Source: Cryptomeria japonica (taxonomy: Eukaryota > Streptophyta > Pinopsida > Cupressales > Cupressaceae). Taken from it: 64,000 nt of DNA. This document shows, piece after piece, positions 1 through 10,338 of this stretch. The notes under the pieces were generated by a model. That model saw nothing but the letters and a program-made list of their open reading frames with translations. It did no database searches and was not told the origin of the DNA. A program made the position numbers and the translations under genes. Each line of letters begins with the position of its first letter. Position 1 is the first letter of the stretch. The stretch is from assembly GCF_030272615.1 (NCBI RefSeq), contig NC_081410.1, positions 142,445,349 through 142,509,348 on the forward strand, read 5' to 3'.

Positions 1-480
1 TATGTCATGCCCCAGTTTTGATAATCGATGCCTTAGATTCGATAAAATGATGTTGATAATGCCCCCTCAGGAGATGAATCAATTTTTTTGAAAATTTGAT
101 TTAATTTGATAATTTTGTTTGCATTTTAAAATTTTGTCAATGTGGAATGTGAAAAGTTGATTCATCTCCCGATAATAATGTTGGTTAGGGTTAGACGGAG
201 ACCGCGAGCAAAATACATGCCCCATCTCCAAACCCTAATTTCAATTCACCCTATAAAAGGGGAAAAGTGCATTGTTTTGTCTCATTTGTGCTTGTTGACT
301 TTGGAGATAGTGATTTTTGGAGAAGAGTCAACATGTTGATTCCATATTCTACTCATCGATTCGAGCGCGTGCGGAGGTATCAAAGGCCTGCTGCATATGG
401 ACCAGCAGTGAGTCAACCTTTTGACCCTTTTTGGATTTTTGATTTTGTCATTTTTGGTACTTTTTTTGAATTTTTCATGC
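1..480 (+). promoter_or_regulatory. TATA-bearing region upstream of the PMD pseudogene
   Basis: A good TATA box (CTATAAAAGG, 251-260) sits in a C/A-rich setting and is followed by a pyrimidine-rich stretch. This is the usual look of the U3/R part of a plant LTR. No LTR boundary can be fixed because the window starts inside the region. Short open frames here (142-512) have no recognisable domain and I do not treat them as genes. It could be the right part of a plus-strand LTR or a promoter serving the downstream PMD ORF. Confidence 0.4.
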
Positions 481-960
481 GGATTTTACGTTTTAGCGCG
501 TCGAAAGCGTAGCGCATACGAAAAATTTCATAGCGCGTAGGGTCTTAACAAATAGGGTAGTGTCCGAAATTATTAGGCTAGCGCATAGTTAGGTTAGGGT
601 AGCGCTTTGGGTTAGGTTAGTGCACCGGGTGCATAGGCTAGCATAGAGGGTAAAACAAGTAGCGCGTAGGGTAAACCTAGCGCATAGGGCTTTTAGGAGG
701 TCGCATGGGTAGGGTTAGATAGCGCATACGTGTAACCTATCGCATAGGGTTAAATGCGTAGCATGTGGAGGGGATAGAATAGCGCATAGAGGGTCTTAGC
801 ACATAGGGTTGTTTAGAGGGTGCTTTCGAAGAAAAGGATAGCGCGTAGGGTTTGTTTAGTGCATAGGGTTGGTCGAGTGGCGTGTAGACAAAATAGGTTA
901 GCACGTGAGATGCAATTTGGTGCTTAGATAGGTTAGGTTAGCGCATATAGAAAAAAATTG
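481..960 (+). repeat. Degenerate array of AGCGCATAGGGTT-like words
   Basis: About 17 copies of AGCGCATAGGG and close variants (AGCGCGTAGGG, AGCACATAGGG, AGTGCATAGGG) recur at irregular spacing of about 15-40 bp. The same word, as GCGCTA on the plus strand, recurs in the leader of the neighbouring minus-strand gypsy element (12,985-15,110). So the array is in the same sense as the minus strand of that leader. No protein coding is apparent. Confidence 0.75.
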
Positions 961-1225
961 ATGGGAAAGTGGGATTTGTGAATGAGAAAATTTTGTAGGT
1001 TGATGTCAAGTTCGTTGGGATAAGTGAATTGTTGCCAGTCTTTGTGTCTGTTGTCATTGATGTGATAAGTGTGTCCAATATGAGTTTTGATACAACTTGA
1101 TTTTTTTTGTGATGTTGCAAGTTGATATAGATTTTGATGTGATTTTGGATATGTTGTGGAACTTGATTTAAATTTGTTCAAAGTTTTTCAAGTTTTTGGA
1201 TATGAATGTGATTGATATGAATTTG

Positions 1226-1347
1226 TGGAGCTTGAGTTGTGTTACAAGCTGATATGGAGCTTGAGTTGTGTTACAAGCTGATATGGAACTTGAGTTGTGT
1301 TACAAGTTGATATGTTTGTGAAACTTGAGTTGTATTACAAGTTGATA
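1226..1347 (+). repeat. 29-bp tandem repeat, about 4 copies
   Basis: Three exact 29-bp periods start at 1,226, 1,255 and 1,284. A fourth, 6 bp longer, follows at 1,313. Each unit contains CTTGAGTTGTGTTACAAG or a close variant. Looser single copies of CTTGATTT and CAAGTTGATAT words occur from 1,080 to 1,400, so the array has grown from a locally repetitive sequence. Confidence 0.85.
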
Positions 1348-1563
1348 TGATTTGATGGAGTGATATGATGTAAAACTTGATTTAGATTTGTTCAAAGTTT
1401 TCAAGTTTTTGAGATGATTTTAATTTTGATATCCACGTGTTTGATGAGGGAACTGATATTGGACTTGCGTTGTTTTTTACAGGAGCGTCTTGGAGTAGTA
1501 CAGTCGCGTGAGCGATTTTCGAGACCGTGGTCATTGATACCACGATAAACACAGGGAGACAAG

Positions 1564-3452
1564 GATATTATTGACAGGTGTGGTTTGACCTCTTTGCTAG
1601 AGATGTCGCGGTTTATCGTAAACTGGGGTTTATTGACAGCGTTGGCAGAGAGGTGGCATAGTGACACAAACACCTTTCATTTGGATAAGGGCGAGATGAC
1701 AGTGACACCCGAGGATTGCTACCGAATTTTGCAGATTCCTGTAGTAGGTGCACTGCTACCTTATGAGCAAACGGAGGAGGGTGGGACCGAGGCACTGCGC
1801 CGGGTATTCCAGGATGATACTATTTGTGGGTACAAGATCCCATGGCAAGAGTTTTTGGATTTGGATTACACTCCTCTACCATTAGTTCTAGCAGGTTTCA
1901 TTGGTGGTTTTCTATGTCCCGACCGTAGGTCGAAGGGACTGTCCTTTGGATGGGGATTAGTGTTGGAGGACATGGTGACACAGGGTCGTCATTTTGCATG
2001 GGGATCAGCTATGCTGGCCCATTTATATAGGGATCTGCATGAGGTAGTGTACTTGGGTTATGACAATTTATCAGCTGGTGTGACATTGCTTTAGGTATGT
2101 GCATGGGAGCATATCCCCACAGCGAGGCCATTGGCAGATAGAGATAGGCCTGTTGGATGTGCCTATGCATATGGGTACAGAGGGATAGTTGTCCAGCGCA
2201 AGCTAGGCAAACTAGAGCATTGGAGGAGAGTGCTGGATGATATTAATATGGTCGTTTGGTGACCATATACAGGGTGTGAGGTATGGGATGGAGATGCTGC
2301 ATGTCTTCATGTCCAGGTATTTGATAGGGCAGATGCCCTTTGTTATAGAGAGATTTTTTCATAGTCGGGTGCTGCGGCAGTATGGGCGACAATAGGGCAT
2401 ACCACAGGGAGCATGCCTATATGCTCGACGGAGACAGGATATGCCAGATTGGGGTCCTACGATTGACATCACGATGACAGTAGAGGAGTTCTTTCAGTTA
2501 GCCGGCTAGATTTGGGATTATGCCCCTAAGATCGTGGATGCAGGGATGACTCATGAGTTTGCAGGACTCTTTGCAGCCTGGATAATAGCCAGGATATCTG
2601 ATCCAACTGAGATGATTCTAGCATTCGACGATGATGAGGAGGTAGATGAGGGGGGGGATGGAGGAGGAGGGGATGGAGGAGATGATAGAGGAGGTGGGAG
2701 AGGTTGGTGAGCAATTAGAGGGAGATTGGAGTTTGAGGAGGAGAGGAGATAGGGATGGAGATGGTGGTGGGAGGGTGATACGGGCAGAGAGAGCTGTGCG
2801 GCGGGTGGCAGTGGATAGAGGGAGAGGGAGTTTAGTGATCAGAACTGGAGAGGAGGAGCAGGTTGAGGAGGTGATAGCAGTGGTTGGAGGGTATGAGGAC
2901 GTGCAGCGACCGACTCAGAGGAGGAGGTCAGATGTGTTACCTCCACCAGCGCTGAGGACAGCTAGAGGGACAGGGGGTACCCCTTCACAGGTACCCCTGC
3001 AAATGCGGATTCCTACGCATGTGGAGGATGCACAGATTAGATTGTTGCAGTTGTCAGTGCAGCAGTTGCAGACATAAATGTTGGCGCAGCAGCGTCAGAT
3101 TACACAGCTGACTACAGAGCAAGATACTAATTTGGAGTGGCTGGGTCAAGCTGAGGCTCGAGCAGAGGTTTTGGAGAGAGCGGCGGCAGGTGGCCCGATG
3201 AGAGACACCTTGAGAGAGATGGCTTTGAGAGTCAAGGAGGTTTAGTATTATAGGAGGCATCATGAGGAGGCGGTGTCGAGGGAGCACCGAGTGCAGAGTT
3301 TCACACAGTCGAGATCTAGTTGATCCCAAGAGACTGGGTCATAGTCAGAGAGTAGAGGCATGACTGGGCCTTCTAGACATGATCCACCTAGAGATCCAGG
3401 GATTGGGACATCTACTGCGAGACCGTCTCCTTCAGGAGATAGTCATACCTGA
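1564..3452 (+). pseudogene. Plant mobile domain (PMD, MAIN-like) protein, decayed
   Basis: Frame 1 from 1,564 reads into a clear PMD (aminotransferase-like plant mobile domain): a 'LLTALAERWH..TNTFHL' segment followed by 'GEMTVTPEDCYRIL' and a GxxxPYE region. These are the family's opening motifs, as in MAIN/MAIL1 and transposon-borne PMD proteins. An in-frame TAG at 2,092 precedes 'VCAWEHIP', where the family usually has Gln, and a TGA near 2,260 sits where Arg is expected. A frameshift near 2,320-2,340 moves the frame into 'VIERFFHSRVLRQYG'. From 2,640 the protein becomes Gly/Glu/Asp/Arg rich, then a Gln/Arg-rich coiled-coil-like tail ends at 3,452. PMD proteins are nuclear factors linked to transposon silencing and are often carried by transposons. 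This copy is antisense to the gypsy element ending at 4,710. It may be that element's extra antisense ORF or a separate element. Confidence 0.75.
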
Positions 3453-4709
3453 GAGACGTTGTCTCTATTGCATTTTGATCATTATATTGTATGACATATT
3501 TTGTATATTGACCATTTGAGATATATAGATGACACCATTTTCTTTGATCCTCATGTGATGTGTTATGGATTATGCATTCTATATGCTTTGGTTTATTCTA
3601 TGATGATGTAATACTTAGATAGATGCATGTGATGTGATGGATATGATATGATAATGCATGATGTTGTGAGATGTATCTTGAAAAATGAGATGTATGTTAT
3701 GATATGCAACTAATTGTAAAATGATATGCAACTAATTGTAAAATAAGCATCCTAATTTTGTAGTTGTCATCCCTATATAGCCACATTTTGTTTGCTTTTG
3801 ATATATGTATCAACATTGAGCATTGATTTATTTTTGGGATATGTTGAAAATTTATACAAGCATAATGGTATAATTGAACCATAATGACCTAAGAAAAATT
3901 TACATGGTTTTTGATTTTGCAAGATAGCACAAGTGTTAAGGTATAATTGAACCAGGACGACTTGAGTGCGGATTGCGTATAAACAGACAAGATTAAACCA
4001 TTTGTATGCGTAAAGTGGATTCATGTCTTCAGTGATATGTTGTGAATCACGTCTCAAGACAAGTATTTACATAGTACAGATGATTGCCTCACAGACAGAA
4101 AACTAAAAAAATATTGGAGTCTCCTGATGTTCTCTAACTTTGAAGCATTGTGGAGAAAATTTCAAAAGATCCAATAGTTCAAAAAGTTCAAGTGCAAAAT
4201 AGTCAAAAATTTATGCAAGATGCTTTATTTGATACTTCAGAAAATCATCCATCAGTTCTTTGTGAATTTACTCTGCGATCAATGGTTTGCTTTATGATTG
4301 TGCGAGTTTTGTTTGCTAGATGTGATGTTCTGAGTTTGCTTCTAGTTTTTGTTCGCTTGAATGTGTTGCAAGTTTTGACGAATATTGCCCCTAGCTAAGG
4401 GTGCCTCTTGATGTGGATATGTACAGTGATTACCAAGCCATGGTAAGATGTGATGAAGGAATATGTGGATAAACCAGGATAGTGACTACGCTAAGTATGT
4501 CCTGAATGGATATGATGATAAAAAAGTCGGGCGATGACCGATAGTGTTTTAAGGGTATGGATAGAATGGTATGGATATAGATAGAGGAGTTGTTCTCTCA
4601 CAATAGCGCCTATTGCCAAGTTTTCACCAGTTGCTTTTATTGTACCTTTTTATTTGCTTTTTCTTGAATTTTTTTTATTGTTTTTACTTTTTCCATGCGA
4701 TTAGACTGC
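3453..4709. other. AT-rich spacer between PMD pseudogene and gypsy integrase
   Basis: No gene is supported. A 22-bp direct repeat (TGATATGCAACTAATTGTAA plus two bases) lies back to back at 3,700-3,743. Runs of TGATATGATG-type sequence fill 3,600-3,690. An 82-codon open frame at 4,150-4,398 has no recognisable motif. The pyrimidine-rich block at 4,640-4,700 would be purine rich on the minus strand and could hold a polypurine tract of the adjacent gypsy element, but no LTR start follows it recognisably. Confidence 0.5.
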
Positions 4710-5920
4710 TCAAGTGTAGTATTTCTTCAAATGGATGTTGTTGGTGGGTTCATCGAGCACATCTCCTTCTAAGGTAGTTAGTTGATAGGTGCCTGATCCA
4801 TAGGCTGATATGATGACATAGGGACCCAACCAGTTAGGTTCAAACCTCCCTTTCTTTTCCCAATCCTGTTGATTTCTAGGATTTTCTTTGAGTACTAGAT
4901 CACCTATTTTGAAGTTTCTAGGGATGACTCTGTGGTTGTAGCTTCAGCACATGCGTTGTTGATATGCTTTGAGATGAGTGTAAGCATGCTGGCATCTTTC
5001 ATCTAATAGTTCAAGTTCTTGCAGTCGATTAACTAGATATTCTTCATCTGGGATTAAGCCTTTTAGAGAGACTCTGAGAGATGCAATTTCTACCTCCAGG
5101 GGTAAAATAGCTTCTGATCCATATACCAATGACTATGGTGTTTCTCCTGTAGGTTTGCAAATGCTAGTTCTATATGCCCAAAGTGCTGGATTGAGTTGTA
5201 CATGCCAATCATTGCCTACATCATTCACTGTTTTCTTTAGGATTTTCAATATTGTCTTGTTGGATGCTTTTGCTTGACCATTCCCCTGTGGGTAGTATGG
5301 TGTAGAAAAACGATGTTGTATTTTGAATTTTTCACATAGTTCTCGGACATCTTGGTTTTTGAAAGGTCATCCATTATCTGTGATGATGGAACTTGGAATA
5401 CCATATCTGCAGATCAAATAATTAAGGATAAAAGAGGCAATTTGTTTCCCAGTCATTGTGGTCATGGGGACTGCTTCTATCCACTTGGTAAAGTATTTTG
5501 TTGCAGTTATAATGAACTTGTGTCCATTTGAAGACGAGGGATGAATTTTGCCGACCAAGTCTAGTCCCCACTGACAAAAGGGCTAGGATGTTGTGAATGG
5601 TTGCAGTTCTTGTGCTAGTGCATGTATCAGATTGCCATGGATCTAGCATTTAGGACACTTCTTTGCAAAGTGATAAGAGTCTTTTTCCATTGTTGGCCAG
5701 TAATATCCGATTCTTAGAAGCTTTTAGCAAGAGTAGTACCACTTGAATGTGTGCCACATATACCTTCATGAAGGTTGTGTAAAGCGGAGTCAGATTCATT
5801 ACGATCAAGGCAACGAAGAAGAGTACCATCTAGACCTCAACGGTATAGAGTATCAGCAGTGAGGGTATAACGGGCGGCTTGTTGGATAAAGTTACATTTT
5901 TGGTTTCGGGATAGGTCAAT
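4710..5920 (-). pseudogene. Gypsy integrase (HHCC, DDE core, C-terminal domain), inactive
   Basis: Integrase inserts the element cDNA into chromosomal DNA. On the minus strand a histidine-containing N-terminal region ('LHEGICGTHSSG', near 5,740-5,780) precedes the catalytic core: 'GLDLVGKIHP' with the first Asp, 'SSIITDNG' with the second, then a C-terminal domain ending 'NIHLKKYYT' and a stop at 4,710. The third catalytic residue is lost: the usual QAEAS reads QAKAS (codon 5,268-5,270, Glu to Lys). In-frame stops occur after TDNG, in the zinc region and after 'QQRMC'. No chromodomain follows. Confidence 0.88.
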
Positions 5921-6600
5921 GGGTAAGATATTGTTCTTAAGGTAGTCGTATATCGGTCCATATAACAGAGAATCTGATTCGGTCAAGGCATAGATAACAT
6001 GGGATTTAGAGTGGTCATAGGCTGGGGAGAACAGTTGCTCTACCAAAAACTCGTAACGACTTTGTTGCTCTGGAATTTATAGTAATGAAGCAATAGTAGC
6101 CATTGCATTGGCTGATTTGTTGTCCAACCTTGGTATTTGTGGGAAGCTAATGTGTACAAAGTACTATTTGAAGTCATCCACCATTCTTTTGTAGGGTAAA
6201 AACTTGTCATCTTTCGTCTGATAGTCATCATTGATTTGATTGATAACCAGTTGTGAATCTCCGTAGACCTTTAGTTCTGTGATTTTCTATTCTACAGCTA
6301 TCTTGATTTCTGTGACTAGTGCTTCATACTCAGGAATGTTATTTATGAATGGAAACATGAGCCGATATGATCTTGGTATAGTGTGTCTTTCAGGAGTGAT
6401 GAATAGAATGCCAACACCTGAACCATGTTGTGTGTAGGATCCATCAAAGTATAGGGTCCATTGTTTGGTAGAAATAGCAAGAACGTCCCTGTCTAGAAAT
6501 TCGACCTCCATAGTTTGTTTTCCTGGTAGCGGTGCTTCAGCCAACTGATCTACAATTGCTTGTCCTTTGATAGCTCATCATTCTGTGTAGTGGATATCAA
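5921..6600 (-). pseudogene. Second (archaeal-type) RNase H domain and linker of GY1
   Basis: The segment opens with 'WTLYFDGSYTQHGSGVG' and continues to 'NIPEYEALVTEIKIA', which carry the Asp and Glu of an RNase H fold. The position, after the RT-linked RNase H and before integrase, is where Tat-lineage gypsy elements carry an acquired archaeal-like RNase H. The domain would remove RNA from the RNA-DNA hybrid during reverse transcription. Its second half (6,290-6,050) has several stops. It is followed by the linker 'FIQQAARYTLTADTLYR' that leads into integrase. Confidence 0.8.
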
Positions 6601-7830
6601 ATTCACTGAGAATCATGACCCATTTAGCCAATCTACCTATAAGAGCTGCCTTGTTGAGTAGATATTTGAGAGGATCAATTTTTGCAACTAGCTTAATTGT
6701 GTGCACTAGCAGGTAATGTCAGAATTTTTGAGAGGCGAATACTACTATTACACAAGCCTTCTCAATGAATTTATAGTTTAATTCATATCCATTCAAAGCC
6801 TTGTTGATGTAGTATATAGCTCGTTCCTTGCCTTGTTGATCTTCTTGTGCTAACAATGCCCCAGTGATATATCGGTTGTGGAAATGTAGAGAATGAGTGG
6901 CTTCCCTGCTATCGGTGGCACTAGAATTGGTGGGTTCATCAGATACTGTTTGATTTGATAGAAAGATTCTGCACATTTGGCTTCCCATCTGAATGGTACA
7001 TTTTTATGTAGAAAATGGTTAAATGGGAGACTTTTATATGCTAGTTGAGCGATGAATCGCCTGATTGATTGGATTCGTCCTTGTAGCGACCTGAGCTGGC
7101 TAATATTCTTTGGTGGTGGCATCTCCATAATGGCTTGTACCTTTGTTGGATCCACTTCAATACCTTTAGTTGAAACTATGTAACCGAGTAATTTGCCTGA
7201 TGTAACCCCGAAGACACACTTCTTAGGGTTGAGTCTGACTTGGAATTTCTCTAATCGATAAAAAATATTTGCTAAGATGCTTAGGTGTTCTGCTCTGGTG
7301 AAGGATTTAGCTAGTAAATCATCCACGTAGTCTTCCATGAAGGTATGCATCATGTCATGAAAGATTATTGTCATTGCTCATTGATAAGTTGCACCTGCAT
7401 TCTTTAGGCCAAAAGGCATAACATTCCAACAGTACGTTCCCCAAGGAAAGGTAAATGTTGTTCTATCTTGATCTTTGGGGGCTATCTTGATTTGATTATA
7501 GCCTGAAAAACCATCCATTAGTGATAACATTGCATGGCCTGCTGTGAGGTCTACAATTATGTCGATACTAGGCAAAGGAAAGTCATCCTTTGGACAGGCT
7601 TTGTTGACATCTCTGAAATCAGTGCATATTCTGATACTACCATCTGGTTTTGATACCAGAACGATGTTGGAAATCCATTCTGCATAGTCGATAGGTCGAA
7701 TGAATCCGACATCTAATAGTTTCTTTAGTTCAACTTTAACCATGAGTGCCACATGGGGATTCATCTTTTGCAGTTTTTGTTTAACTGGCTTAGCTCCTGG
7801 AGTAATGGACAAGTGATGCATGATTAATTA
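6601..7830 (-). pseudogene. Gypsy reverse transcriptase and connected RNase H
   Basis: Minus strand. RT motifs are in order: 'VSKPDGSIRICTDFRDVN', 'FPLPSIDIIVD', 'MDGFSGYNQI', 'TFPWGTYCWNVMPFGLKNAG', then the catalytic 'EDYVDDLLAKS' near 7,320-7,335. A TGA at 7,378-7,380 interrupts the conserved ATYQ-RAM junction where Arg (CGA) is expected, consistent with one C to T change. The thumb and RNase H region continue to about 6,719 ('GALLAQEDQQGKERAIYYIN'), and a degenerate tail reaches 6,601. The enzyme copies element RNA into DNA in the cytoplasmic particle. Coding is otherwise well kept. Confidence 0.9.
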
Positions 7831-8090
7831 TGGATCAATCCTGGGCATATCTGCGTATGACCAAGCAAAGTTGATTTGCTTTTTTTTAAAAAAAATTATA
7901 AATGCTGATCTTTCTTCCTCTGTCAGAGATTCTGCCAGGTGTATGTTTTTGGCTGCTTCTGTAGTACCAATATTGATTGATTGAGTAGGCTAAACCAATA
8001 TAGGTGATCGCTCATGATAATGGTCTGGAAGAGTGTCAATTCTCCCATCTTTGGGTGCCTTAAAAAGGTTTTCACCCTCAGATGCGTCCT

Positions 8091-10267
8091 TTATTTTATT
8101 TTTTTGTGATCCATAGCTACCATTGACTGGTTTTCAGCAATAGATCCGTTATTTGATTCATTTTTGCGACTAAGAGACTTGGCACTCCCAGGATTGTAAA
8201 CGTTGTTACTTTGTTTACTGGTAGAGTTTGTTTCTGGGTTAACGGTACACAAGTAATGTATAATGGATTCGTCATTTGGGAAAATTGGTATATCACATAT
8301 TTCAGGTTTGTCCCAGTCTATGAGGTCCAGAAAGACAAGTGGTAGGGAATCATTTGGCGGATCCAGTTCTGTTGTTGTAAGTGTCAGGATAGAGGTTTCA
8401 TCATGATTGGTTTGGGTATTAAAGAAGTCAAGGATTCCGTCGAGGTCTTCGATGCTATCATCTTCCGTATAGACTTGTTCATAATAACGCTGCTCATTTT
8501 CCTTGGCGTCATAGATATTTTGTGGTCCAAATTCAAGTAGTCTAATTTTTGTGCTATGTTCTTCTTGAGAAATGGGTGTATGACTGCTATTTTCAGCAAC
8601 ATCTTCAGTAATATTAGAATAGCTACCCCATTCATATTCATTGGAATCAGTCTCAGAGGTATCATCCCAGATTCTATTAGTGTTGTGAACTGGTATGTTA
8701 TATGGTGAGAATAGGTCTTTGATGATTGATACAAGTTTGATAGTTTTCTCTGATTCTGTGTCAGATCCTGCTTCTACCTTTTGTATTTGTTCATATATTG
8801 TCCCTCCTTGGGGAGGAATGTTGTTATCAGGAAATGATGTTGGTTTGTTGGATAAAGGTTCTTGAATATGATTGACTTTTGTAGATGTTATCTTCTTGTG
8901 AATGATGGGCTCCCCTTGATATTGCTTCCTTTCTTGATGTTCACGTTCCTTACAGATTGTCTCTGCTGACTCAAATAGTGCTTCTTGCCAGGATTCTTCT
9001 TTGTACTTCTTCTTTGCTTTCCACTGAGGTTTTTGATATTTGTGTGGTACCTTCTTTGGTAGTAGAGTGAGTTCAAAGCCCAATCCCTTTTTGTCTTTAC
9101 TGAATTGTGAAGGAGGATCCAATGGTTCTGTGATGCCTTCCTGACGTTTACCAATAGGTCCTTTGCCATTGTATCCCATTTGTTGCATGATTAAGTAGCC
9201 TTTTCCATACATGTGTGTTGGTATAACCACTTCCATAGCAGTTGCTCTGTTATTTTCTTCTTCATCCTTGTATAACCAACTAAGGATATCCTTTTCCTCG
9301 GATTCATGTGCTAAAGTACCGAGTTGAATGAATGTACCATCGAACTTGGTGATGGGCTGAGTTGCTTGATGTGTTGATGTTGTAGGTAATCCATGAGATC
9401 TAGGTGATGTGGGTAAGTTAGCCAAACACATGGGTTCTAAAGAGTATTCCCCCATGCCTTGTTCTTTGATTTTCATTTTCTGCTTGAAATATCTAGGTAA
9501 TGATTTAGACTTCTCTTGTTGAAGATCTGGTGCTAAGGAATTCCTTTTCTCTCTATTATGTGGAACCAAACTGTCCTGGGCTGCCTCCATTGCATTACAA
9601 TGTTGAAATGGATTGTGATCAGCAGATATAGAAACCTCATGCCCATTATAGGGGAATTTGACACATTGGTGATACGTAGAAGGCACTGCTTGCATTTCAT
9701 GTATCCAGGGTCGACCTAATAAGATATTGTATGTGAGGTCTATGTCTAAGACCTGGCACATAGTATCTCTTTGTATCCATCCAACTTGAATTGGCAACAC
9801 CACTGTTCCTTTAGAGGATCTTTCGTCATCATCATATGCCTTTATAGTAATCTTTTTGCGTGGATCAATAGACTCCTCCAAGAAGCCTAATGCACAGATA
9901 AGTTTTAAGGTACATATATTAAGTCCAGCTCCTCCATCTATTAATACTTGTTTTACTCGGTGTTTATAGACTTTGACTTCAATATGGAGGGAGTATTATG
10001 CGGATGGCTCAATGAGATATTAGCGTGCTCAGAAAAAGTGAGATTATGAGGCCCTATCATATGAGCGACCATGGCTTGGAATTTGTCAACATCCAGATCT
10101 TGAGGTACATTTGTTTCTAATAGCGCTTGTTCTAATATGTCTTTGTGTTTTGGCGAAAGTTTCAGCAACTCCAGTATAGATATTTGAGCAGGAGTTTTGT
10201 GCAGTTGGCTGACTAGATCATATTGAATTTTGGATACGGTGTTCGTTGTTGACATATGTCCCTTCAA
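8091..10267 (-). pseudogene. Gypsy aspartic protease with G-patch region, frameshifted
   Basis: A 105-codon lead (10,267-9,953) ends in a wrong frame. A shift near 9,985-9,995 restores a frame containing 'VLIDGGAGLN', the retropepsin active-site loop in its DGG form, then 'ILLGRPWIHEMQAVP'. This order is typical of the protease of Tat-like elements. Further on comes a glycine-rich G-patch-like stretch, 'MGYNGKGPIGKRQEG' to 'KGLGF' (about 9,060-9,180). The rest to 8,091 is an acidic, Ser/Asn-rich linker of some 300 residues without known domains. The protease would cut the Gag-Pol precursor; the G-patch is a presumed nucleic-acid-binding motif. Between 7,831 and 8,090 only a degenerate connector to RT is seen. 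Confidence 0.85.
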
Positions 10268-10338
10268 GACATATTTTTGAGCTCGGGTTGTTACGTTGAT
10301 TGATTCATGATCAAGATTATCTCAGATTGTGATGATGT

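Noticed and set aside
4640-4700. Polypurine tract and 3' LTR start of GY1 immediately after integrase
   Set aside because: The minus strand is purine rich but not a clean tract, and no TGTAGACG start follows, so the 3' LTR is placed outside the window instead.
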